A stretch of DNA of 64,000 nt from Methylotenera sp. G11. Its GTDB lineage: Bacteria > Pseudomonadota > Gammaproteobacteria > Burkholderiales > Methylophilaceae. Shown here piece by piece: positions 41,588 to 50,220 of this stretch. The notes under the pieces were generated by a model. It saw only the letters and a program-made list of their open reading frames with translations. It had not been told where the DNA came from and did not search any database. How positions within the stretch are numbered: the stretch's first letter is position 1; each line of letters starts with the position of its first letter. The stretch lies in contig NZ_JUHH01000001.1 in assembly GCF_000799735.1 (NCBI RefSeq), positions 992,001-1,056,000 on the forward strand. Direction: 5' to 3'. The position numbers were made by a program, and so were the translations under genes.

Positions 41588-42286
41588 TTAGAACTTTTTA
41601 CCAAAACCAACGCTGACTACCCATGGATCAATGTCCAAGTTATCGATTTTTCTATAACCTGGAGCGCCAAGCACAGCTCCATCCAACTTAACATCAGTAT
41701 CAAACCAGATTTTCTTCACATCCAAGTTCAACAACCAGCGATCAGTAAGGTTAATATCTACACCGGCTTGCAAAGCTGGACCCCATGAATTGCGATCAAT
41801 ACGAATTGGCGCAACGCCTTCGTAATTCAAGCCATTATCCATCGCGCGAATATATGAAATACCGGCACCTACATAAGGATCAAATGTTTGGTCTGGATTA
41901 AAGTGCCATTGCAAGGTTAAAGTTGGCGGAAGGAGATTAACCTCGCCTAATTTATGCTTTACACCATTACCTGATGAATCTACATCATGCTTTGTACCCA
42001 AAGCTAAAATCAATTCGGCAGCAATATTTTTTGTAAAATAATAAGAAATATCAAGCTCAGGAATAGTATTGCTATCCACTTCCAGATTAGCAGAGTTGCT
42101 GCCATACAGTGTTTGTGAAAGCGTAGCTGAGCCGTACGCAGCATTTGTTTTTTCACCCAACTTACTGCTCTCACTCGGATTAACATTGGTTGCACGCAGA
42201 CGTACTACCCAATCGCCGGCTTCAGCCTGAGCCAACATCGGCGTAAAGGCAGCGGCTAACGCCAACACTAATAAAGATTTTTTCAT
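41588..42286 (-). CDS. ompW: OmpW family outer-membrane protein
   Basis: A 232-residue protein with a signal peptide ending ...PMLAQA (residues 1-21), then an eight-strand barrel. It begins AGDWVVRLRATNVNPSE and ends in an aromatic residue (VSVGFGKKF). ELDISYYFTKNIAAELILALGTKH and LLPPTLTLQWHFNP are OmpW hallmarks. OmpW forms a small hydrophobic channel and is FNR-regulated in enterobacteria. An FNR box stands 80 bases upstream. Confidence 0.93.
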   Translation of the reverse strand: MKKSLLVLALAAAFTPMLAQAEAGDWVVRLRATNVNPSESSKLGEKTNAAYGSATLSQTLYGSNSANLEVDSNTIPELDISYYFTKNIAAELILALGTKHDVDSSGNGVKHKLGEVNLLPPTLTLQWHFNPDQTFDPYVGAGISYIRAMDNGLNYEGVAPIRIDRNSWGPALQAGVDINLTDRWLLNLDVKKIWFDTDVKLDGAVLGAPGYRKIDNLDIDPWVVSVGFGKKF

Positions 42287-42365
42287 TTATGTACTCTCCA
42301 CTTAAAATAATTAAATAAACCCAATTCGATTGGGGTAATTATAAAAGTGGCCAAATACGGCCAAT

Positions 42366-42379
42366 TTGATTTGCATCAA
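42366..42379. promoter_or_regulatory. FNR box upstream of ompW
   Basis: TTGATTTGCATCAA is a perfect TTGAT-N4-ATCAA site, 80 bases before the ompW start, facing leftward. It fits class II activation if the transcript starts near 42331. Confidence 0.85.
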
Positions 42380-42425
42380 ATCGACAACAGCTAAACACTA
42401 CATGTTGTTTTTATGCAACACAGTT

Positions 42426-43790
42426 TCACGCCTTTAACTCGAACAGCGCGATTGACTCCACATGCGCCGTGTGCGGAAACATATTGATGACGCCTGCGGC
42501 TTTCAGCAGGTAGCCTTTTTCATTGACCAGCTCGCCGGCATCGCGCGCCAGCGTAGCCGGATTGCAGGACACGTAGACAATGCGCTGCGGACGGTTGCCT
42601 GCATCCAGTGACTTGACCAGCTCATATGCGCCATCACGCGGAGGATCGATCAGCCATTTGTCAAAATGGCCTAATCCGGTCAGTGCTTCCGACGTCATTT
42701 TAAATAAATCGGAAACGCCGAACTCAACATTGCGAATGCTGTTCAATTGCGCACTTTCATTGGCACGTTCTACCAGGTTAGCCAGCCCTTCCAGCCCGAG
42801 CACATGGGCACCGCTGCGCGCTATCGGCAATGTAAAGTTACCGATGCCGCAAAAGAAATCCGCGATCCTGTCGCTGGCTTGCGGAGCCAGCAATTGCATC
42901 GCCCGGCGTATCATGACCTGATTGATTTGCGGGTTCACCTGCGTGAATTCATTAGGTTTGAATGGATATTTCAGGCCGAACTCCGGCAGGCTATATTGCA
43001 GCGCAGCACCACCAAGCGGATAGAAAGGTTTGATTGTGTCCGGCCCTTTGCTTTGCGTCCAGACTTGCACGGCATGTGCATCTGCAAAAGATTTCAGCAA
43101 GGCCTCATCCTGCGCGGTCAACGGCCCCATGATGCGCAATATCAGCACGATCACCGGCTTACCCTCCACGGCCTCACCAACGGCCAGCTCGATCTGCGGA
43201 ATTTTATCCTTGAGGCTTAATTGCAATATCAGGTGCTGCAACGGCTCGATCAAGGCGGAAACCTCCGGCACCAGCACTTCACATGAATTCATGTCCGCCA
43301 CGAAGCGTGTAGATTTCTCATTGAACCCGACCAAAACGCGCTGTTTCTTTTCGACATATTTGACGCTCAACCTGGCTTTATGGCGATAGCCCCAGGTAGG
43401 CCCATATAATGGCGGCAGCATATTTTCGGCTTTCACTTTACCGATATGCCAGAGGTCTTTTTCGAGCAGCCTCTGTTTTGCTGCGACTTGCGCCGCAAAG
43501 TCAAGATGCTGCAGCTTGCAACCGCCGCACTTGCCGAAATGCCCGCACTTTGAGGTAACCCGCTGATTGGACTGCTTCAGCACATCAACCACATTGGCAA
43601 CCTCATAAGTCGGCTTGACATGATGCGACTGGAAAGTCACTCTTTCATTCGTCAATGCGCCATCAATAAACACCGTTTTGCCGTCGACATGGGCAACGCC
43701 CCGACCTTCCTGATCCAGCGATTCGATAACGGCCTGTTTAACTTCAAAGACTTGCGGAATGGGATTGCGACTGCGCGAACGACGTGCCAT
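42426..43790 (-). CDS. rlmD: 23S rRNA m5U1939 methyltransferase
   Basis: A 454-residue TrmA/RlmD-family enzyme. The TRAM domain (~10-70) has [34 protein letters not shown] plus an N-terminal-side Cys give the 4Fe-4S site. C-terminal motifs are [13 protein letters not shown] (SAM), DPPRDGA and [12 protein letters not shown] (catalytic Cys). The ATG at 43790 ([10 protein letters not shown]) is preferred over one eight codons upstream. Identity as RlmD rather than RlmC follows from the cysteine cluster and length. Confidence 0.93.
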   Translation of the reverse strand: MARRSRSRNPIPQVFEVKQAVIESLDQEGRGVAHVDGKTVFIDGALTNERVTFQSHHVKPTYEVANVVDVLKQSNQRVTSKCGHFGKCGGCKLQHLDFAAQVAAKQRLLEKDLWHIGKVKAENMLPPLYGPTWGYRHKARLSVKYVEKKQRVLVGFNEKSTRFVADMNSCEVLVPEVSALIEPLQHLILQLSLKDKIPQIELAVGEAVEGKPVIVLILRIMGPLTAQDEALLKSFADAHAVQVWTQSKGPDTIKPFYPLGGAALQYSLPEFGLKYPFKPNEFTQVNPQINQVMIRRAMQLLAPQASDRIADFFCGIGNFTLPIARSGAHVLGLEGLANLVERANESAQLNSIRNVEFGVSDLFKMTSEALTGLGHFDKWLIDPPRDGAYELVKSLDAGNRPQRIVYVSCNPATLARDAGELVNEKGYLLKAAGVINMFPHTAHVESIALFELKA

Positions 43791-43957
43791 AAAAAAACCT
43801 GTGATTGAATGCAAGGCGTGATTTTAACCCGAATGTTTTACAAAATGATCGTAATAACGACATCGGACAATCACATTTGTTGACTTACCCAATAGCAAAT
43901 AGTGGAACCACAAGCGCTGTAATGGCAAGCTTGGTTGGGCAGGAAAAATGACCCGCC

Positions 43958-44731
43958 TTATTTCCAGGCAGACAAAAACTCTGACCAGTGCGGTGCGGTG
44001 TAAGCTGCCAGCGTATCACGCACCAGCTTAACCTCAGCCTCATAAGCGGCAGGCGTCAAGTGGCCGCGCATCAACTGAAAGCGCAAATAAACCAGATGCG
44101 TATTGGCGACATCAGTTTCACAGTAATTGCGGATTTCCTGTACCTGCCCTGCCTTGTAGGCATCCCACACTTTGCTGCCATCCATACCCAGCTTGCCGGG
44201 AAAGCCGCATAACTTTGCCAGGTCATCCAGCGGTGCGTTGGCGCGCGCATTGAACATCGCCATCAGGTCCATCAAGTCCAGATGGCGCGTATGGTAGCGG
44301 CTGATATAGTTGTTCCACTTGAACTCTTTGTCATCTTCACCCAGATCCCAGTAGCGGCTGGCGTTAATACCATGAATCAAGCCGCGATAATGCAGCACCG
44401 GCAGATCAAAGCCGCCGCCATTCCATGAAATGATCTGCGGCGTGTATTTCTCGATGCCGTCAAAAAAACGCTGGATGATTTCCGCTTCTGACGAATCCGC
44501 ATCCCCAAGCGTCCACACTTTAAAGTGGCTGCCTTCCCGCAAGGCACATGAAATCGCACAGATACGATGCTGATGCAAAGGCAGGAACTCCGTGCCATTC
44601 TGCTGCCGGCGCTGATGCAGGGCTATATTGGCGACGTCCTCGTCCGTGGTCTCCAGCGGCAAATCCAGCAAAGCACGCAAGCCACTGACATCAGGGATCG
44701 TCTCTATATCAAAGACTAAAGTAGGTGTCAT
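43958..44731 (-). CDS. Predicted 3'-5' exonuclease, PolB-like
   Basis: A 257-residue DEDD-type exonuclease. LVFDIETIPD gives the DxE pair, IISWNGGGFDLPVLHYRGL the second Asp region, and YCETDVANTHLVYLRF the late motif. It belongs to the predicted PolB-exonuclease-like group (DUF in older schemes) and is widespread in betaproteobacteria. It starts nine bases after ydbL on the same strand. The cellular target is unknown. Confidence 0.87.
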   Translation of the reverse strand: MTPTLVFDIETIPDVSGLRALLDLPLETTDEDVANIALHQRRQQNGTEFLPLHQHRICAISCALREGSHFKVWTLGDADSSEAEIIQRFFDGIEKYTPQIISWNGGGFDLPVLHYRGLIHGINASRYWDLGEDDKEFKWNNYISRYHTRHLDLMDLMAMFNARANAPLDDLAKLCGFPGKLGMDGSKVWDAYKAGQVQEIRNYCETDVANTHLVYLRFQLMRGHLTPAAYEAEVKLVRDTLAAYTAPHWSEFLSAWK

Positions 44732-44740
44732 ACGATGAGC

Positions 44741-45160
44741 TTATTTCTGCGTCCAGCCGCCGGCACCCTGTACCCACCAGCCGGATTGCGCTTTATCTAT
44801 CCAGCGTCCGGCAAAAGTGCTTTGTATTTCAGCCTGCCACTCAGGGTGGCCATTCGCCACGGCAATTTCCTTATATAACCTGCTGCGGTCGGCATTTTCA
44901 TCTTTGACCAGGCCGGTCAATGCGCCACGCTGCGCCAATGGCACGGCATTGGCATCTTTTACCGCGATCAGGCCATCCTTGGTTAAGCCAATCGCACCGC
45001 TGGCATAGAAAGCCCCAAGCTGCGCATGACGCGCCTGCATGCTGTTCTTAATTGCGGAAATGGCCGGGGTGTTTACTTCCAGATCAGCGGCAGCTGCAAC
45101 GAACTGGCTACCGATCAATGTGGCCAGCAACACCAAGCCTAGTAATATCTTTTTCATCAT
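44741..45160 (-). CDS. ydbL: YdbL-type periplasmic protein (DUF1318)
   Basis: A 139-residue protein with a signal peptide (MMKKILLGLVLLATLIGSQFVAAAA). The mature part has ISAIKNSMQARHAQL, GLTKDGLIAVKDA, RGALTGLVKDENADR and WIDKAQSGWWVQGAGGW, all typical of YdbL. In E. coli YdbL modulates the YdbH-YnbE bridge. The gene is 24 bases after ynbE, completing ydbH-ynbE-ydbL. The C-terminal GGW is preserved. Confidence 0.92.
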   Translation of the reverse strand: MMKKILLGLVLLATLIGSQFVAAAADLEVNTPAISAIKNSMQARHAQLGAFYASGAIGLTKDGLIAVKDANAVPLAQRGALTGLVKDENADRSRLYKEIAVANGHPEWQAEIQSTFAGRWIDKAQSGWWVQGAGGWTQK

Positions 45161-45184
45161 GATTCCTTTTATATAAACTCAGGA

Positions 45185-45379
45185 TTATTGAGCAGACGGA
45201 GCTGCTGGCTCTTCTTTGTTAACGGCAGGCTTCCCGGCACCATTTTTCAGCTGCCAGACATCGTCAATGATCTTGTCCGCCGCTTTTTCTGCAGCCGCGG
45301 CAGGGAAATAAATATTGATCGTGACACATGCCGGTATCACACACACCAATGCTAAACCTAGCATCCAATTTTTCATCAT
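45185..45379 (-). CDS. ynbE: YnbE-type lipoprotein
   Basis: A 64-residue outer-membrane lipoprotein. The lipobox is IPAC with Cys18, followed by VTINIYFPAAAAEKAADKII, the conserved beta-strand of YnbE that docks on YdbH. The tail is short and Ala/Pro-rich. Together with YdbH it builds an intermembrane bridge for phospholipid homeostasis in E. coli. The position between ydbH and ydbL supports the call. Confidence 0.9.
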   Translation of the reverse strand: MMKNWMLGLALVCVIPACVTINIYFPAAAAEKAADKIIDDVWQLKNGAGKPAVNKEEPAAPSAQ

Positions 45380-45490
45380 TTATCCTTTTATTCTAAATAT
45401 CTGCTTATTCAGGCAGGCTACTGCAATCTTTGTTCAGTACAAACCGCCGCACCAATCATTTGGCGCGGGCACCGCACTGTTACCGCACCG

Positions 45491-47371
45491 TTACCGCACA
45501 ATGGCCTTGCTGTTGCCATCGGTCACGCGCTTGATACGCGCCAGCAATTCGCTCCAGCCTACAGTTTCATTGTACCCCATCACTGTGATTGCGGGGATTC
45601 CGCTTCCTTTAACGATCACATACCCATGCGGCGTTGACTCGACCCCGCCCATTTCACAAATATCATTGCGCAGGCGGCAGCTCAACCCCATTTTGCCATA
45701 ATTGAATTGTTCGAAGAATCGCAAAAAGCTGCGTTGCACGGCTGCTGCTGCACCGCCGCCGCCCAAAGCCGAGATATTTTCAACCGCGCGCTGTGATATT
45801 TTCTTTGGATATTTCCCCGGACTGCTCTGCACTACTGCATCAAACTTTACCGGCTTCCAGTTCTGCAATTCCAGGCCTTTGATATCACCATCGAGCTTAC
45901 CTTCAATCGCGCCAAAAGAGTAGGTACTGGTCAACACACCCAGGTCCAGGTTGCGCAAGGCAATGTCTGCATTAAGCTTGGGAGCAATACCCAGCGGGGT
46001 CTGCATGGTAAGCTGCGTGACCGTTGCCGTACCGTTGAATACATTCAGCACGATACTGCCGTCTGTGGTTAAAGTGCCCGCAGCATAAGTCACCAAAGGA
46101 ATTTCGGCTGAAGCTTTACCCTGCATCTTCGGCAATTTCAGGCGCGTGCTGAAATCTTCCATGGAAATAGCATCCAGTTTGGCGCCCAAATGCCAGTACC
46201 ATTGGCCAGCCCGGCGTGATGCAGAGATGTTGGTCAGATGCAGGGCACCATCCAGAATAGGCAACTTAATGTCCGGCGCGGTCAGTGAGTAACGATCCAC
46301 CTGCGCCTGTATATTGGTTTTGCCCAAAGGCAGGCTTAACAGCTCACCACTTTCATAACTAAAGCTGACGGTGTGGGCAACATCATAGCTCCATGGCAGT
46401 TGGGCGTTCACTTTGTAAAAGGAGAACTTTTGGTCCCTGTCCGCAATATCCACATCATTTAAAACCAATTCGAACACCCTGGGTTCAGAATCCTGCAGTT
46501 CCACCTTTAGCGCGGCAAATCCGCTGACATCTGCATTCGCAAACGCTGTTTTTTCCAGCATGGGTTTAAAAAACACCGGGTAAGCCGTAGCCAGATTGAG
46601 GCTTGGCAGGCTGGCATTCAAATTCACCAGTTTGAAATCTTTGATGTCCAACTGCCCGCTGGCATCCAGCTCTCCCACATCCTTGACTTTCAGGTGTGCG
46701 CTGTCGACAGTCAGCAGCCCATTTGCCAGCTTGCCACTGGCGGCAAGCTGATGCCCGCCACTGGCGATGTAAAAGGGCTGCCAGAACACCTCGCCCGATT
46801 GCCAATCCACCTTGCCCTGCCATAACCATGCATCAGCAGACTGCTTTAACGCAATATCCAATGTGGCATTAAGTTTTTCAGCTGCATGCAAGCCGGCTTC
46901 ATCACTGAAACTGGCATTCTTGAACTGTATGCTGGCATCAAGATGCGGGGAATATTTCAGGAACAGCTCATTTACGCGTAATGCAAATGGCAGCTTTACG
47001 TGCGAAGATTCAAGCAAGCCCTGCCTGCAATCCATCATCGCCTGTCCTGAAGCTGGTTTGTCGTGACCTTTCATCAGGTCACAATCCAATTGGAACTGCA
47101 TCCAATCTACCTGGGACTTTTGCTTTACCGCCGCAGTCGACTGCAAGCGCAGGACAGGTTTATCAAGATTGAGTCTCAGCGCCAGGTTTTTAACATCCAC
47201 CTGAGCATTTTCAAGGCGCTCGGCGGAGATTGAAATATCGCTTATTGCATGAGCGGCAACGCTGTGACTTAATAATAAAAAAATTATTAACCGCCGATAA
47301 ACGCAGATGAACGCAGATAAAACACGGCTATCACATACAGCATTAAACCATCGGCGTTTATCGGCGTGCAT
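45491..47371 (-). CDS. ydbH: YdbH-like AsmA-superfamily lipid bridge protein
   Basis: A 626-residue protein, shorter than E. coli YdbH (~880). It has the repeated beta-groove style of AsmA-like lipid-transfer proteins. A hydrophobic segment (~29-41, LIIFLLLSHSVAA) anchors it. The C-terminal region (~500-626, LDGDIKGLELQNWKP, GMSCRLRNDIC-like GLSCRLRNDICEMGG and VMGYNETVGW) matches the family's C-terminal domain. The only in-frame start, ATG 47371, lies in the palindromic element at 47290-47378. The first residues (MHADKRR and SAFICVYRR) are translated repeat. The native start was therefore probably replaced. ynbE and ydbL follow. Confidence 0.85.
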   Translation of the reverse strand: MHADKRRWFNAVCDSRVLSAFICVYRRLIIFLLLSHSVAAHAISDISISAERLENAQVDVKNLALRLNLDKPVLRLQSTAAVKQKSQVDWMQFQLDCDLMKGHDKPASGQAMMDCRQGLLESSHVKLPFALRVNELFLKYSPHLDASIQFKNASFSDEAGLHAAEKLNATLDIALKQSADAWLWQGKVDWQSGEVFWQPFYIASGGHQLAASGKLANGLLTVDSAHLKVKDVGELDASGQLDIKDFKLVNLNASLPSLNLATAYPVFFKPMLEKTAFANADVSGFAALKVELQDSEPRVFELVLNDVDIADRDQKFSFYKVNAQLPWSYDVAHTVSFSYESGELLSLPLGKTNIQAQVDRYSLTAPDIKLPILDGALHLTNISASRRAGQWYWHLGAKLDAISMEDFSTRLKLPKMQGKASAEIPLVTYAAGTLTTDGSIVLNVFNGTATVTQLTMQTPLGIAPKLNADIALRNLDLGVLTSTYSFGAIEGKLDGDIKGLELQNWKPVKFDAVVQSSPGKYPKKISQRAVENISALGGGGAAAAVQRSFLRFFEQFNYGKMGLSCRLRNDICEMGGVESTPHGYVIVKGSGIPAITVMGYNETVGWSELLARIKRVTDGNSKAIVR

Positions 47372-47378
47372 CGGCGGT
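47290..47378. repeat. Palindromic interspersed element (decamer family), copy 2
   Basis: An 89-base palindrome. The left arm (47290-47322) is ACCGCCGATA plus two AACGCAGATGA-type units; the right arm (47346-47378) is its near-complement. The outer arms agree at about 25 of 29 positions. It overlaps the ydbH start. No gene is inside, unlike the 55.7 kb copy. Confidence 0.85.
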
Positions 47379-47404
47379 GAGCGCTTTTTACCAACTATCC
47401 ATAA

Positions 47405-48292
47405 TCATGCCGGAAACACACCCGTTGATAGATAGCGGTCGCCCCTGTCGCACACAATAGTCACGATCACAGCGTTCTCCACGCGCTTCGATAGCTGTAA
47501 TGCAGCATGCAACGCCCCGCCAGAGGAAATGCCGGCAAAAATACCTTCCTGTGCCGCGAGCTTGCGCGTGGTATTTTCCGCATCTTTCTGGCTCACGTAA
47601 ATCAACTCATCCACACGCCTGGGGTCGTAGATTTTAGGCATGTATTCTTCCGGCCATTTGCGGATGCCCGGGATTTGCGCCCCCTCCTCAGGCTGTACGC
47701 CGATCACGCGTATGTCCGGATTCTGTTCCTTCAGGAAACGTGAGGTGCCCATGATGGTACCGGTAGTGCCCATGCTGGATACGAAATGCGTGACCTTGCC
47801 TTCAGTATCACGCCAGATTTCCGGGCCCGTGCCTTCATAATGTGCAAGCGGATTATCCAGGTTGCCGAACTGATCCAGCACGATGCCCTCACCTTCGGCC
47901 TGCATTTTCAGCGCCACATCACGCGCAAGCTCCATGCTGCCGTCTTTCGGGGTAAGCACTAACTCAGCACCATAGGCTTTCATGCTCTGGCGGCGTTCCT
48001 GGCTTTGGTTTTCAGGCATGACCAGAATCATTTTATAACCGCGCATCGCTGCCACCATCGCCAGTGCAATGCCGGTATTGCCGCTCGTAGCCTCAATCAG
48101 CGTATCACCCGGCTTGATATCGCCGCGCGCCTCCGCCCGGGCGATCATTGAGTACGCAGGCCGGTCTTTGACCGAACCCGCCGGATTGTTGCCTTCCAGT
48201 TTCAGCAGAATCGTATTGCTGGTATTGCCCGCCATGCGCTGCAACTTGACCAGCGGCGTGTTGCCGACAAAATCGTCTATCGTTTTATACAT
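47405..48292 (-). CDS. cysM: Cysteine synthase B
   Basis: A 295-residue PLP enzyme making cysteine from O-acetylserine and sulfide or thiosulfate. NNPAGSVKDRPAY holds the PLP lysine (~residue 42), EATSGNTGIALA the phosphate loop, and SSMGTTGTIMGTSRFLKEQN the second loop. The CysM-type RPEEG-like VQPEEGAQIPGIRKWPEEYMP and short C-terminus distinguish it from CysK. It is 38 bases after dsbB and precedes ydbH. Confidence 0.94.
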   Translation of the reverse strand: MYKTIDDFVGNTPLVKLQRMAGNTSNTILLKLEGNNPAGSVKDRPAYSMIARAEARGDIKPGDTLIEATSGNTGIALAMVAAMRGYKMILVMPENQSQERRQSMKAYGAELVLTPKDGSMELARDVALKMQAEGEGIVLDQFGNLDNPLAHYEGTGPEIWRDTEGKVTHFVSSMGTTGTIMGTSRFLKEQNPDIRVIGVQPEEGAQIPGIRKWPEEYMPKIYDPRRVDELIYVSQKDAENTTRKLAAQEGIFAGISSGGALHAALQLSKRVENAVIVTIVCDRGDRYLSTGVFPA

Positions 48293-48330
48293 GAAATCTT
48301 TCTCTAATTCTTAATTCAGGGCTGTTCAGC

Positions 48331-48831
48331 TTATTTTTTATTTAATCTGGCTAAATACAACGCGAATGCGCCAAAGCCAATGAATGCAATCAGTGACAGC
48401 TGCGGAATCGTCAGCCCCAGGAAAGTCCAGTCGATTGCCGCGCAATCCCCTGTGCCCCTGAATACCAGCGTCAGCGCTTTTTTTAATGGAAAATTCTCAA
48501 ACATGTAATCAAAACCTACGCCGCAATCAGCAGGAATGCTCTCGCGATGTGCCTGGATCCACCAATGGCGGATTGCTACGCCAGCACCGCCTAACGCTGC
48601 CAGCACCTGCAATGCGGCAAAGAACCTTGGGAATTTTGGCACCAGCGCGGCAAGCAGGAACAGGATGCCAAGCACCATAAACACGATACGCTGCGAAATG
48701 CAGAGCGGACATGGTTCCAGGTTGTATTGCGTCTGTATCCACAGCGCCAGGCCCACGAGGCCAAAGCATGCCAGAAAGCCAATCAGATAGCCGGCACGAC
48801 CGACAATAAATTTATTAAGCATCATATTCAT
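48331..48831 (-). CDS. dsbB: Disulfide bond formation protein DsbB
   Basis: A 166-residue inner-membrane protein that re-oxidises DsbA and passes electrons to quinone. Four helices and two periplasmic Cys pairs are seen: LEPCPLCISQRIVF (first pair), and DCGVGFDYM with GTGDCAAIDWTFLG (second). Length is normal. It is divergent from xseA. Confidence 0.94.
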   Translation of the reverse strand: MNMMLNKFIVGRAGYLIGFLACFGLVGLALWIQTQYNLEPCPLCISQRIVFMVLGILFLLAALVPKFPRFFAALQVLAALGGAGVAIRHWWIQAHRESIPADCGVGFDYMFENFPLKKALTLVFRGTGDCAAIDWTFLGLTIPQLSLIAFIGFGAFALYLARLNKK

Positions 48832-48889
48832 CGCGATATAATCTAGGATCAGGCATTTTAACCCAGATCATCCATTAAGCGAGCCAGTA

Positions 48890-50104
48890 TTGACAGACTT
48901 CACAGCAAATTCAGCATCTACAAAAGTAATCACTGTGAGTGAGCTCAACCGCATGGCGCGTAATGTGCTGGAGCAAAGCTTTCCGCTATTCTGGGTTTCC
49001 GGTGAAGTTTCCAACTTTACACGTGCTGCAAGCGGTCACTGGTATTTCTCGCTGAAAGACTCCGGAGCCCAGGTGCGCTGCGTGATGTTCAAAGGCCGCA
49101 ACAGCTATGTCGATTTTATGCCGCGCGAAGGTGACAAAATTGAAGCTCGCTGTACCGTCACCCTGTACGAGGCACGCGGAGACTTTCAACTCACGGTTGA
49201 ATTCGTGCAGCGCGCGGGGCTGGGTGCTCTGTTTGAAGCCTTTGAGCGGCTAAAAAACAAACTGGCGCTGGAAGGCCTGTTTAACGAAGCCAGCAAACGG
49301 CCTATCCCCAGGCACCCCAAACAGGTCGGCATCATCACCTCGGCGGATGCTGCCGCGCTCAGGGACGTACTAACCACACTCAGGCGCCGCATGCCCAATA
49401 TTCCCGTGATCATTTACCCGACACCAGTACAGGGCAAAGGCGCTGCGGAGCTGATTGCCAATGCAATCAATACCGCCAATGCACGTGCTGAATGCGATGT
49501 GCTGATTATCTGCCGGGGCGGCGGCAGCATTGAAGACCTGTGGCAATTCAACGAAGAAATTGTCGCACGTGCGATTGCCGCATGCGCAATCCCTACGATC
49601 AGCGGCGTGGGCCATGAAACCGACTTTACCATCTGCGATTTTGCTGCCGATATGCGCGCAGCCACGCCCACTGCGGCTGCAGAGCTGGCAACGCCATCGC
49701 GCGAGGCTTTGTTAAATTCGCTCAAGCAGGTAAAACTGCAGCTTGCCAGGAATCTGCAATTCCTGCTGAACCAGCGGACGCAGGCGCTGGACTTTCTGGC
49801 ACGCAGGCTCGTTTCACCGTCACAGCAGATCGAGCAGCAGAAACTGCAGCTGCTGCAAATCACGCGCCGTTTGGATAACGCCGCGAACCAACAGCTCAAA
49901 ACCAGGCAGCAAACCCTGCTGCGCCTAAGCCAGAACCTGCAGCACCTTAACCCACAGGCGGTGCTCACGCGCGGCTATGCATTTGTGCAGGATGCCAAGG
50001 GCAGCATTGTGAGCAGCAGCGATGGCTTGCACCAGGGTGATGAAGTCAGGCTGACTTTCGGAACGGGCTCGGCTGATGCCGTAATCAATAAAGTACATCG
50101 TTAA
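48890..50104 (+). CDS. xseA: Exodeoxyribonuclease VII large subunit
   Basis: A 404-residue nuclease subunit (E. coli 456). An N-terminal OB domain (~10-105, [23 protein letters not shown]) is followed by the catalytic domain ([47 protein letters not shown]). The C-terminal coiled coil (~265-350, Gln/Leu/Arg-rich) is shorter than in E. coli. The start is a TTG at 48890 with a weak ribosome site. It degrades single-stranded DNA with XseB, which is not in the window. Confidence 0.94.
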   Translation: MTDFTANSASTKVITVSELNRMARNVLEQSFPLFWVSGEVSNFTRAASGHWYFSLKDSGAQVRCVMFKGRNSYVDFMPREGDKIEARCTVTLYEARGDFQLTVEFVQRAGLGALFEAFERLKNKLALEGLFNEASKRPIPRHPKQVGIITSADAAALRDVLTTLRRRMPNIPVIIYPTPVQGKGAAELIANAINTANARAECDVLIICRGGGSIEDLWQFNEEIVARAIAACAIPTISGVGHETDFTICDFAADMRAATPTAAAELATPSREALLNSLKQVKLQLARNLQFLLNQRTQALDFLARRLVSPSQQIEQQKLQLLQITRRLDNAANQQLKTRQQTLLRLSQNLQHLNPQAVLTRGYAFVQDAKGSIVSSSDGLHQGDEVRLTFGTGSADAVINKVHR

Positions 50105-50220
50105 ATTTTTACGCACGCTTTCAGCAAGAGCAAGTTCTATATTGCAGGCGCAAAAATATGTTGGTATGCCCTATGAATTGGTTGATAATAGCAATCTCAA
50201 TTTAAATATTTCACATTTTA

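Noticed and set aside
45491-47371. ydbH as a frameshifted or broken gene because it is shorter than in E. coli
   Set aside because: The frame is open for 626 codons with a normal C-terminal domain; shorter family members are plausible, and only the N-terminus looks altered.
50105-50220. Possible potassium or c-di-AMP riboswitch before kup
   Set aside because: The leader is short and AT-rich without conserved motifs or paired stems.
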